Assembly (NCBI GenBank): GCA_963989385.1
Contig: OZ022511.1
Coordinates: 30,622,503 to 30,686,502, forward strand
Direction of reading: 5' to 3'
Length of the DNA: 64,000 nucleotides
Source: Ctena decussata
Taxonomy: Eukaryota > Mollusca > Bivalvia > Lucinida > Lucinidae
The notes under the pieces: generated by a model
The model's input: the letters and a program-made list of their open reading frames with translations, nothing else
The model's database searches: none
What the model was told of the DNA's origin: nothing
Shown here: piece by piece, positions 55,356 to 64,000 of the stretch
Numbering within the stretch: the stretch's first letter is position 1
How the letters are laid out: each line of letters starts with the position of its first letter
Translations under genes and position numbers: made by a program

Positions 55356-58292
55356 TCATGTGAACCTGCGAGTATCTTTGATATATTTTAAGGCAGCAAA
55401 TATAACTGTTTTATTGAGGTCGTAACTAAGTTCTGATCCACCATTCAATAATAAATCTAAGTTAACGAACGGAATGAAATTTAGAGTCGCCGATAAACTA
55501 TCGCGTTGATTATCATATACTGTGCAGGAAAAGAAGTAATGCTCAGCATTTTCAACATCAGTCCCACAAGCACATACTGAATTTGGAACAATGTTTATTC
55601 TGTGCAAATCTGCTTTTAGGCTAGTGCAATTGTGTCGAATTCTAGTTAGTATGATACTATATTTCCTATCGCCAACTGATAAAAAATCGTTTACTTTGTT
55701 AATTTGTTTACGAAGTTTAGTTTTAAATGCAGATAAAGTCGCACAGCTCCGAATATCAATATCTAATTCATTCCATAGTTTTAAAGTAGACGGAATGAAA
55801 GAAGTTTCATATGAACATAACCGCGAGAAAGGTACTTTAAAATTTTCTCCACTCCTTAAGTTGTAATTAGATGTTTCATGAATTCTATTAGGTAGGAGAT
55901 CTAACAAGTAGGATGGAGAGTCATTATTAACCATTTTATACATAAGATTAAGGTTTTTACTTTTCTGTCGATCTGCTAACGTTTCCCATCCAGTTTCGAA
56001 ATAGAGAGATGCTAATGAAGAAAATATTGGTAAGCCGGTTACAATTCTCGCTGCGTTTAGCTGTATTTTTTCGAGTCTGTCTGCGTCAGTCTGGTTACAT
56101 CCGTCCCATACCTCACTTGCATATTCAAGAAGAGGTCTTATATATGTGCAATAAATTTTATTTAATGAGTTTTTTGAAAATTTATATTTAAGTTTTCTAA
56201 GAAAGGAGATCTGTTTGGACGCTGATTGAATTATTGTATCAATATGACTAGTCCATTTGTTATTTGACGATAGTACAACACCGAGATGTTTATGTACGTT
56301 GACTATTTGCAAAACGGTATTATCCATTATCAATTCGATATTATGACCATTATATGTATTTGAAATTACCATTATTTCCGTTTTTTGAGCATTGAACGTT
56401 ATAAGCCATCTTTTTGCCCAAGCACTAAGTTTTGTTAAGTCTTCGTTCAATACCCTTTCGATTTCAAGAGGATTAATAGACGAAAAACTCAGGGAAGTAT
56501 CATCGGCAAATAAACGAGTCATACCAGTCAAGTCATCGGATATGTCGTTTATGTATATTAAAAACAGCATAGGGCCCAGCACTGAACCTTGAGGAACTCC
56601 TGCTGTGATATCTTTTGGAGAATATGTCCCATCAATGCATACACATTGACGTCTGTTTAACAGATAATTTACAAACCATGCCAAAAGATTTCCATGAATA
56701 CCGTATTTTTCAAGTTTTAAAATCAAACCACGATGCCATACACGATCGAAGGCTTTCGATATGTCACAAAAAATTTGACATGTTGTTTCATAATTTTCCA
56801 GCGCTAAACATGTATGATGTATAATTTCAATAAGATGGTGGACAGTTGAATGTCCTGGTAAAAATCCTGACTGATATTTATAAATGAGAGAATTCGCTAT
56901 CAAATGATTGTATACATTTTTAAATACTATTCGTTCAAAAGTTTTTCCTACACAGCTTATTAATGAAATTGGTCTGTAGTTACTTGCTTCAGATTTATCA
57001 CCTTTTTTGAAAATAGGCATGACGACTGCCGACTTCCAGATATTAGGATATATTTTTTGCTGAATGGAAATATTAAAAATCATGCTTAACGGTTTAGCTA
57101 TAGTATTACAAGTATTTTTCAACATTCTGTGACTTATTCCATCTGGACCGCTCGCTTTGTTTACTATAAGTGAACTTAGGATATCTTTAACATCTGTTTG
57201 AGAAATAGATATATTAGAAAGAACAGAATCAGTTTTGTTTCCAAAATTCGGTAAAACATTAGCACTGTCGTCAACAGTGGAAATAGAACAGAAGAAATCG
57301 TTTAAACACACGGCTTTCTCCTTATTTGTAAAAGCATAGTTGTTGCCTGATATGCGTAATGGTGGAATGGTGGTCGAATTATTATTTTTACCCATAAACC
57401 GCCCCATAACTTGCCAAAACGTTTTGTTTCCATTATCCTTATTCGATATAATAATTTCTAAGTTACTGTTATAGTTTTCTTTGGCATATTTTTTCATGTT
57501 ATTAACACGGTTTCTTTGGGTTTTATAACGAATTTTGTCAATATCATTAGACGTTTTAAATGCATGCTTTCTTAGCCTGTCTCGCAAACGAATATTGTAC
57601 CTTAGTTCGGATGTAAACCATGGCTTATCATTTGGTCGGATTAGAACTTTATTAAAAGGAATGCATATTTTACAGAAATTAATGAATGTATTTGTGAAAT
57701 TTTCACACACTTCGTCAATATGCATTTGATCGTTAATTTCAGAGTTCCAATCATACGATTCAATTAAATTATTTAGTCGATTAAAGTCTGCCTTTTTATA
57801 ATTCCATACTTCCCTGTAGTAGCTTCTTGACGTACTTACAAATATTTTTACAGAAACATATGTTGCATTATGGTCACTTATTGTATTATCGACAGTCAGC
57901 GTACCAGAATCTAAAACTGTACATGCATCACTTACTAGAACTGGATCAATCAATGTAGACGAATGCCCGACTGTTCTTGTTGGCTCGTTAATAACATTTG
58001 TTAAATTAAAAAGTGACAGGCAATCTCTCAATTGCATGTTTGTAAAATTAATAAAATCTATATTCATGTCACCTGTGAGTATAACATATGGGGTATAATC
58101 TAATGCAGTTTCAATACTATTTTGTAATTCCGATACAAATAAGGACTGGGAAGCATTTAAGTCGCTGCGGTACAAACAGCAGATCAAAATGTTTTGAGCT
58201 TTTAATGTTACCTCTACCCAAATGGTTTCAAATCGAAGATCTTCCAAGTCGTCACGACGAGTATATTTCAAAGTATTTGACATGTATATCAT
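55356..58292 (-). CDS. LINE ORF2: endonuclease (rest) and reverse transcriptase
   Basis: 978 codons without internal stops. AP-endonuclease motifs continue: CLYRSD (39-44), TGDMN (73-77), SDH (139-141). Reverse transcriptase spans about 375-680: KASGPDGIS (379-386), FCDISKAFDRVWH (508-520, catalytic Asp510), GVPQGSVLGP (565-574), FADDT (595-599, catalytic DD at 56499-56510). A thumb/linker region follows, then C907-x-C909-x8-H918-x4-C923 and the C-terminus YIKDTRRFT. The protein nicks target DNA and copies the element RNA at the nick. Overlap with the N-terminal frame at 58289-58292 marks the single-base shift. Otherwise complete, so the copy is young. CR1/L2 group is my assignment; the exact clade needs a tree. 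Confidence 0.93.
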   Translation of the reverse strand: MIYMSNTLKYTRRDDLEDLRFETIWVEVTLKAQNILICCLYRSDLNASQSLFVSELQNSIETALDYTPYVILTGDMNIDFINFTNMQLRDCLSLFNLTNVINEPTRTVGHSSTLIDPVLVSDACTVLDSGTLTVDNTISDHNATYVSVKIFVSTSRSYYREVWNYKKADFNRLNNLIESYDWNSEINDQMHIDEVCENFTNTFINFCKICIPFNKVLIRPNDKPWFTSELRYNIRLRDRLRKHAFKTSNDIDKIRYKTQRNRVNNMKKYAKENYNSNLEIIISNKDNGNKTFWQVMGRFMGKNNNSTTIPPLRISGNNYAFTNKEKAVCLNDFFCSISTVDDSANVLPNFGNKTDSVLSNISISQTDVKDILSSLIVNKASGPDGISHRMLKNTCNTIAKPLSMIFNISIQQKIYPNIWKSAVVMPIFKKGDKSEASNYRPISLISCVGKTFERIVFKNVYNHLIANSLIYKYQSGFLPGHSTVHHLIEIIHHTCLALENYETTCQIFCDISKAFDRVWHRGLILKLEKYGIHGNLLAWFVNYLLNRRQCVCIDGTYSPKDITAGVPQGSVLGPMLFLIYINDISDDLTGMTRLFADDTSLSFSSINPLEIERVLNEDLTKLSAWAKRWLITFNAQKTEIMVISNTYNGHNIELIMDNTVLQIVNVHKHLGVVLSSNNKWTSHIDTIIQSASKQISFLRKLKYKFSKNSLNKIYCTYIRPLLEYASEVWDGCNQTDADRLEKIQLNAARIVTGLPIFSSLASLYFETGWETLADRQKSKNLNLMYKMVNNDSPSYLLDLLPNRIHETSNYNLRSGENFKVPFSRLCSYETSFIPSTLKLWNELDIDIRSCATLSAFKTKLRKQINKVNDFLSVGDRKYSIILTRIRHNCTSLKADLHRINIVPNSVCACGTDVENAEHYFFSCTVYDNQRDSLSATLNFIPFVNLDLLLNGGSELSYDLNKTVIFAALKYIKDTRRFT

Positions 58293-58735
58293 AACACCCC
58301 CACCATTATGTGTTCTATCTTCCGTATAGGTGGATCAAATCCTTCGAATAGTAAAGTATCAGAGTGAATGTTTGGATCCAAATGAGTTTCGGACAAGCAT
58401 AAAACTTGATATGAATCTACAATGTCACTTAAATAATCAATTTTGTTTCGTATACTTCGTGTATTTAAATGGAAAATGTCTAATGAATTGACGCCAACAG
58501 ATAACGGGCCAGGATTTAGTTCTACATCCATACAAGCTAGCAATATTATTATCCTATAAAGGGTGAAGTCATCATTTTTTACGAAAATTCGGAGAAAAAG
58601 CAACACAAATATGGTAAACACAGAATATAGTGATAATAACAGATTAAGACCTGCTTTCCTCAAAGACAATCTTTTATGCGTAACTAAATAGAATATACCT
58701 ATTGCTGCCCTATATGCAACTAAGTCAACTCCCAT
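58289..58735 (-). CDS. LINE ORF2 N-terminus with 2A-like motif (frameshifted)
   Basis: 148 codons from an ATG at 58735. Residues 30-52 are strongly hydrophobic (LNLLLSLYSVFTIFVLLF..), a possible signal anchor. DVELNPGP (residues 70-77) is a 2A-type ribosome-skipping signature, after which the AP-endonuclease begins: FHLNTRSI (88-95, the usual N-A/T-R-S block) and LCLSETHL (112-119, catalytic Glu116). The frame closes at 58289. Continuity with the next ORF is lost by one missing base near 58320. 2A motifs at ORF2 N-termini are known for some invertebrate CR1/L2-like LINEs. Function here is inferred from the exact match to D-V-E-x-N-P-G-P. Confidence 0.85.
   Translation of the reverse strand: MGVDLVAYRAAIGIFYLVTHKRLSLRKAGLNLLLSLYSVFTIFVLLFLRIFVKNDDFTLYRIIILLACMDVELNPGPLSVGVNSLDIFHLNTRSIRNKIDYLSDIVDSYQVLCLSETHLDPNIHSDTLLFEGFDPPIRKIEHIMVGVL
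58505..58528 (-). other. 2A-like ribosome-skipping motif DVELNPGP
   Basis: Codons GAT GTA GAA CTA AAT CCT GGC CCG on the minus strand. The expected break is between the last Gly and Pro, releasing a hydrophobic leader of 76 residues from the endonuclease-RT protein. Confidence 0.85.
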
Positions 58736-58960
58736 TTGGGGTTATACAGATACAATAAAGAGAAAATAGAAAAACGGGCAGCAATAGGACATTCTGAACT
58801 GTCACGATATAAAAGTTGTTTCTTATGCAAAATGTGTAGATAGTCTATGGAAAAGATCATTATTGTTGTTACGGAGGCGTTACATGCACAAAAAACACAA
58901 AAAGGAAAACACAAAAATATTGTGAAAAACAACCATTCACGTCCCATTATTTACAACAGC

Positions 58961-60284
58961 TTTGGTAGTAAGCCTCGAATACGTACGCAAAAATTGTACA
59001 TGTTAATGCGATAGGCTAATCGTAATAGTTTTAAATAATACTGAGTACATTGACAGACAATATTGTTTGCAGTCTCAGAAATCGTTTTATATAACAATAT
59101 GCTGGAAACAGCAAAGTTTGACAACGTAAAGAAAGATAGCCGAATGCATGAGGTCCGTCTGGGCACACACGTCTAATCAACATCGAATCAACGTTGATTC
59201 AACGTATTGACGTTGAATCAACGTTGATTCGATGTCAATCTAACGCCGTGTGCCCGTTCGGCAATACATGAATGAAACTAATAGTGCGCATATTTTGCGG
59301 GTTCGACTTTTCTGTTCCCACGATGACAATATTTTGAGCCAATGAAAAAGCGCCTGATGTAAAAAAAATAAAATAAAAAAAGAAAGTACATCACGTGTCT
59401 TTTTGCGAGATTTTGCCGTTTGGTCGATTATGCGTATCATGTCATATGTCTGGTTTAAACCAATGAAAATTTATCAAGTTCACTGAACTGATAAAAACTA
59501 CATGCAAAGCAAGAGGTACAATACCTGAGGACAATTGACCCATATCACTACATACACTTCAAACATACTGTAAGAAATCTAAACATTGGGACACCTGGGT
59601 TTTACCAAACAGTGAAGACCCAGGAGCAGTCTGCTCAGGGTCCCCACAATTTGCCACTTCACCTGCATCATTCAACGCATCCCTTCACTATATGATCAAA
59701 TTAATTCATTTTAATGACAACTTCAGGAATTATTGAAGTCACAATGATCAGAATCCCCACAGTACGTTTCACACTATGCGTAGACATTTGAATTAATATT
59801 GGTATAGTAATTGACGACAATGACTTTACAATCTATAATATAAGAGAGAGAGAGAGAGAGAGAGCAAGTTCGGTAACAAATACAATAATCGGGTTCCTGT
59901 ATGCACAAAATGGCAACGGCATTCAGACGTCGGTTCAGCGTTTTTCACTGAATCGACGTCGATATGTCGTTGTCATCAAAGTTGAGCTCCAACTGGGTAT
60001 TTACTTGATATAATACATTCAATTTATGATCATTTTAGCAAATCCTGTCCATTACGTACGAAGTGACACATTTGAAATTTCAACATAGCTATCCTCAAAT
60101 TAGAACAAAGTGATGTGATCATGTTCTCTGGGATACATTGTGGCAATACCCAAAACTCTATGACAGGGAACTTTTCTGAAGTGTGATATTGTTTTGAATC
60201 ATGATACACCTGTGTGCCAAAACATTCTTTATACGATATATTTACCGCAGTCATCACACGCATTGGGACATCAGTATGAGTAAA
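58961..60284. other. No gene; two palindromic mini-repeats
   Basis: 59161-59255 is a GGGCACAC..GTGTGCCC element filled with GTTGATTC/GAATCAAC words. 59922-59995 has related CAGACGTCGGTTCAGCG / CTGAATCGACGTC words. (GA)n lies at 59842-59864. Short frames only. Confidence 0.6.
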
Positions 60285-60532
60285 ACCACAACTAGTATCC
60301 TATATCAAGGCAAACTGATATCGACAATGAAAACCAAAATCAGACTGCACAGTCTGAATTTGGTCTACCACAACTAGTATCCTATATCAAGGCAAACTGA
60401 TATCGACAATGAAAACCAAAATCAGACTGCACAGTCTGAATTTGGTCTACCACATCTAGTATCCTATATCAAGGCAAACTGATATCGACAATGAAAACCA
60501 AAATCAGACTGCACAGTCTGAATTTGGTCTAC
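60285..60532. repeat. 82-bp tandem repeat, three near-identical units
   Basis: Units start at 60285, 60367 and 60449 (ACCACA(A/T)CTAGTATCCTAT). Each contains the palindrome AGACTGCACAGTCT. Only about one base differs between units, so the array is recent. Confidence 0.95.
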
Positions 60533-61287
60533 ACCGTCTGTTTCAACTGTACGTCCCAATGTCAAATGAAACTTGAACTCGTAATCTAATGGCATGCCTG
60601 CTTACAGCATGCGCAGGAGGCTCGGTGGCGTCAATATCAATTCAAGAATGTCTTACAGTTCACTTGGTATCACATAAGGTTATAATTTGTCTGAGTTAGT
60701 ACTTCAAAGTCCCACTCCTTGCATGAGGCCCAGAGGAACAAAGACATCTGCAAGGTTGATTGAAATTCACATAGTGCCTGGTTCACCCTACAAGAAACGC
60801 TTAGGATCGCAAGTTGCCAAAATATTTATATGCTATTGCTATTTCATATATCAGTTTTAAATCAGTCGGCAATTATCTGAATGTATTGCTACACTAGAAT
60901 GACTACTGCTGTGTTCGTTACTAATAGTTGTAAGTCTTGTTAGAATGCAAATGCCGAATGTGCCCCTGTGACAGGGAAATTTTAATTAGCCTCTAGGAAG
61001 TCACTAGGGTCGTTCTAAAAATATAATAATCGAAGGATTTACAACCAACCAGGATTTACAAGCTGTGAACGGCCAAACCGACTTCAATGTCGGCAGTGGG
61101 TCCTCACACCCAGTAACTTAACCCATCCGAAACTCAGGGCAATTTCGGCACTGTTAATGCTTGTCAAACACTATAGAACATATAGGCATTTAAGATCCAC
61201 TGTCATTCTATAAAGTTAATACATATGCTGCTACTGACTGTCAGGGGTGTGCTCGAAAACCATCTGGTCCTCATGGTCGGCATCATC
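60533..61287. other. Probable LINE ORF1 3' flank, no gene
   Basis: Follows the ORF1 stop in transcript orientation. No open frame connects ORF1 to ORF2. Contents otherwise unrecognised. Confidence 0.45.
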
Positions 61288-62244
61288 TCACCTGTTCAAA
61301 CCACCATTTTCTCTGGCTAACATATATCCTTCATCGATCGCTGAAGCAATCATAACTTCAATATCGTCCGTACAGTTGATTCTGACCTTCGGCTGAAGGT
61401 CATGGGCTTTAGCAAAAATCTTGCCATCAATCGACCAAAACTTTTTGATCTTTTTAGCCTTTTTATACTGAACCAGTTTATCAACTACTTTCTGGTTGCT
61501 AGGAGTGAAATCCTCCGACATATACACGTTTGACAAATTAAACCTAGCAGCATAGACTTTTGCTTTAATCTTATATGAACTAAATTTGACGATTATCTGT
61601 CTGTTATTCTTTCTGTTCAATCTACCGATCGGATGACAACGATCAATATCGACAGAGGATATGGATTCAGCCTCTGGAAGGGCTCTATTCAAAATATTGA
61701 TTACTACTGGTTCGCACTCAGAGACATTGTCAAGATGTACGTTATTAAGACGAATGGACTGTCGTCGGCCATACTGCTCTAAGTCATTTAAACCCTTTGA
61801 CATTTTACCGACCTTGTCTTCAAGAACTCTGACCTTTTCATCTCGCTGACTTATTTCATGTTGCAACATACTAATTTCGGAATCCTTTTGAATCACTATG
61901 GGATCCATAACTTCATCTTTGAATTTACGTAGAGCAGAATCAACCACATTAACAATGGAATTGGTCATTGATTTTTCAATTGACGCTTTTATCGTAGACT
62001 CAATTTTGGCTTCGATTGTCGGTTGTAATTGTTTCAGAATAGAGGGAATAACATCTTGAAACACCTCAGGATCCTGAAAACCTTTTTTCATCAAGTCCGG
62101 TAGAGAATAAGTCCTTTTCGGATCAGACGCATCCTGAAGATCCGGTAAAGACCCCCTGCGACGTAACCTGAGTTGCGGAGTTTCAATCTCTGGGGATGCA
62201 CTAGCCTTACGTTTGTCGAATTGTTTTCTTGACTCACTAGCCAT
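61288..62244 (-). CDS. LINE ORF1 RNA-binding protein
   Basis: 318 codons, ATG at 62244, uninterrupted. Basic N-terminus with two SLPDL motifs (32-36 and 47-51), an alpha-helical stretch (60-110), a coiled coil (about 118-158), then an RRM-like domain starting DLEQYGRRQSIRLNNV (154-169) with DIDRCHPIGR (199-208) and RQIIVKFSSYKIKAKV (215-230), and a basic C-terminal domain (245-300). This is the coiled-coil/RRM/CTD layout of L1-like and CR1/L2-like ORF1 proteins, which trimerise and coat the element RNA. No zinc knuckle. Same strand as ORF2, but 2.55 kb upstream, far more than usual, so it may be a separate insertion or the same element with insertions between. Confidence 0.88.
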   Translation of the reverse strand: MASESRKQFDKRKASASPEIETPQLRLRRRGSLPDLQDASDPKRTYSLPDLMKKGFQDPEVFQDVIPSILKQLQPTIEAKIESTIKASIEKSMTNSIVNVVDSALRKFKDEVMDPIVIQKDSEISMLQHEISQRDEKVRVLEDKVGKMSKGLNDLEQYGRRQSIRLNNVHLDNVSECEPVVINILNRALPEAESISSVDIDRCHPIGRLNRKNNRQIIVKFSSYKIKAKVYAARFNLSNVYMSEDFTPSNQKVVDKLVQYKKAKKIKKFWSIDGKIFAKAHDLQPKVRINCTDDIEVMIASAIDEGYMLARENGGLNR

Positions 62245-62811
62245 GATTTCGTCGACCCCACTATAAGGGTGTTGTTTAACTTTCAGTTTTTCTTGCAGGG
62301 TTTAACCCCCTTCAACAATTCAAGTTCAAGTTCAAGTTCTTCTTCAAAACCTAGCAAAGTCAATATCTTATGATTTATTAATTCTATGAATGAACTGGCT
62401 ATCCGCTGACAGTATGAATTGTATATGTACTTTATGCACTATATCAATATCAATACAGTAATGTCAATGACCGACTTGCAACATTCACGCTTTCCACCAT
62501 TGGAGAATAAAGAAGCATGTACCTGCTTTACATGTCATCCATAATATCCATAAATATGCACAAATGTCCAATTTTTTTGGCAAAGTCAAGCGAAAAATGT
62601 TCCTAGTTATTGTTCCATAAGTTTACTACCCTCAAATCCGAGCATTAACATGATTTTTATTCAAATTTGAGACCCACCACCAAACACATGCTTACACCAC
62701 CATCGTACCGGAAGTATATTTGTCCATTCTTATTTGTTTTCATTGAAAAAATGTAAATTCATATTTCGTGTGAGTATTTTGAGCGGACAGGCATATGTTC
62801 GACTTATTTTT
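62245..62811. repeat. (TTCAAG)n and empty flank
   Basis: TTCAAGTTCAAGTTCAAGTTC at about 62319-62339 lies about 75 bp upstream of the ORF1 ATG. It could be the 3' tail of an older insertion or part of the LINE 5' UTR. No gene. Confidence 0.5.
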
Positions 62812-64000
62812 ATCCCCCGACCGAAAGGTTCGGGGAATATAGCGATGAGCCTGGTGTCCGTCCGTCCGTCTGTCCGTCCGTAAAAATTTTCTTGTCTGCT
62901 CTATATCTTGAATACCCTTTAGAATATTTTCATGATACTTCACAGTTATGTAGAACAGGCCATGACGATGCGTCACGTATAATAGTGGTAACTCTTGCTA
63001 TTGTACTTTTTGAGTTATCTCCCCTTTAGTGATTTGTGGCAGATTCGTGTCTGCTCTGTAACTTGAAAACCCTTTGGAATATTCTCATGTTACTTCACAG
63101 ATATGGAGAACAGGCCATGACGATGTGTCGCGTACAAGAATGACAACTCTTGCTTTCTTACTTTTTGAGTTATTTCCCCTTGATGGTTTTAGGTGTGATT
63201 TTTTGGCAGATTCGTGTCCGCTCTGTAACTTAAATACCCTTTAGAATATTTTCATGATACTTCACAGATATGTTGAACAGGTCATGACGATGTGTCCCGA
63301 ACAAGAATCACAACTCTTGCTTTCTTACTTTTTGAATTATTTCCCCTTGATCATTTTAGGTGTGATTTCATGTCCGCTCTATAACTTGAATACCTTTTGG
63401 AATATTTTCATGATACTTCACAGATATGTAAAACAGGTCATAACGATGTCCCGCGAACAAGAATGACAACTCTTGCTGTTTATTTCCCCTTGATGGTTTT
63501 AGGTATGAAGTGTGCTCTATAAGTTGAATATCTTTTGAAATATTTTCATGATACTTCACAGATATGTCGAACAGGTCATGACGATGTGTCGTGAACAATA
63601 ATGACAACTCTTGCTTTCTTTTTGAGTTATTTCCCTTTGATGATTTTAGGTGTCCGCTCCATAACTTGAATACATTTTAAAATATTTTCATGATACTTCA
63701 CAGATATGCAGAACAGGTCATGACGATTTGTCTCATACATGAATGACAACTCTTGCAATTATACTTTGTGAGTTATTTCCCTTTGGTAGTTTGAGCTGCT
63801 GTTTTAGTCTCTGCTCCATATCTGTATAACCCTGGCCTGCTCCACAATTTTGATAACATTACACCTTTTAGAACATCGATGATCACACTGTGATATCTTA
63901 ACAGTCAGTGCTCCTAACTCCCTCTGACCCCCCCCCCCCCCCCCCCCACCACCCAAACAAATTTTTTTTTTTTTGCAGATTTGGATTCTTTGTCCAAATT
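62812..64000 (+). mobile_element. Tandem-repeat element, family F5, runs off window
   Basis: Opens ATCCCCCGACCGAAAGGTTCGGGG (hairpin, here in one string with a GAAA loop) then GTCCGTCCGTCCGTCTGTCC (62859-62880). About six units of about 150-180 bp follow (landmark ATTTTCATGATACTTCACAG at about 62926, 63247, 63407, 63541 and 63687). Poly-C at 63929-63948. A solo F5-like 5' end (TTTTATCCCCCCACCGAAG) lies at 54003. Confidence 0.7.

Larger units (their letters stand above)
55093..58960 (-). mobile_element. CR1/L2-like non-LTR retrotransposon (ORF2 part)
   Basis: Minus-strand LINE: 5' hydrophobic leader, 2A-like motif, AP endonuclease, reverse transcriptase, C-terminal zinc-knuckle-like motif, then a 3' UTR of about 260 bp with a poly(A) signal (TTTATT on the plus strand, 55111-55116) near a 3' end around 55093. 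No long poly(A). The 5' limit is uncertain. Confidence 0.85.

Noticed and set aside
58505..58528. 2A motif as evidence of an integrated picornavirus-like sequence
   Set aside because: It sits in frame at the start of a LINE endonuclease; no capsid, helicase or RNA polymerase sequence is nearby.

Overview
This window looks like AT-rich, repeat-dense nuclear DNA of an invertebrate animal, most likely a bivalve mollusc (genus not determinable by eye). The reasons are tRNA-headed SINEs with target-site duplications (TSDs), a CR1/L2-like non-LTR retrotransposon, numerous palindromic MITEs, and many elements pairing a (GTCC)n microsatellite with about 169-bp tandem repeats, an architecture known from bivalve pearl/Helitron-like elements. 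I found no convincing intact host gene; one possible exon lies at 19.7-20.0 kb. Nearly everything recognisable is mobile DNA, much of it nested.

Layout. 0-2.3 kb: element end, an intact SINE with a 15-bp TSD, and a 360-bp tandem repeat. 2.3-6.7 kb: a 4.35-kb DNA transposon with about 90-bp inverted termini, a 5-bp TSD and mirrored subterminal motifs. 7.6-9.2 kb: a consensus hammerhead ribozyme and a tandem-repeat element. 9.9-16.1 kb: SINEs, MITEs and a 1.5-unit hammerhead 'retrozyme' at 13.3-13.9 kb. 16.1-19.1 kb: four structured repeats with covarying stems and the broken C-terminus of a LINE. 20-25 kb: a TIR element carrying a SINE, then mostly unique AT-rich DNA. 25-29.5 kb and 30.6-38.8 kb: nested tandem-repeat elements. 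39.4-42.1 kb: a three-level nest and two oppositely oriented Harbinger-like MITEs. 43-51 kb: MITEs, a long foldback element, SINEs and another hammerhead. 53-55 kb: SINE/MITE nest and another TIR element. 55.1-62.3 kb: LINE ORF2 (minus strand, one frameshift) with a 2A-like motif, and a LINE ORF1. 62.8-64 kb: another tandem-repeat element running off the end.

How the parts relate. The LINE machinery (ORF1 RNA-binding protein, ORF2 endonuclease/reverse transcriptase) is the kind that could mobilise the SINEs and perhaps the retrozymes in trans. The MITEs and tandem-repeat elements carry no enzymes and would depend on transposases or Rep/helicases encoded elsewhere. Family labels F1-F7, M1-M6, T1, H and G are local names used only here. 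Calls rest on reading the sequence by eye; boundaries without a stated TSD are approximate.
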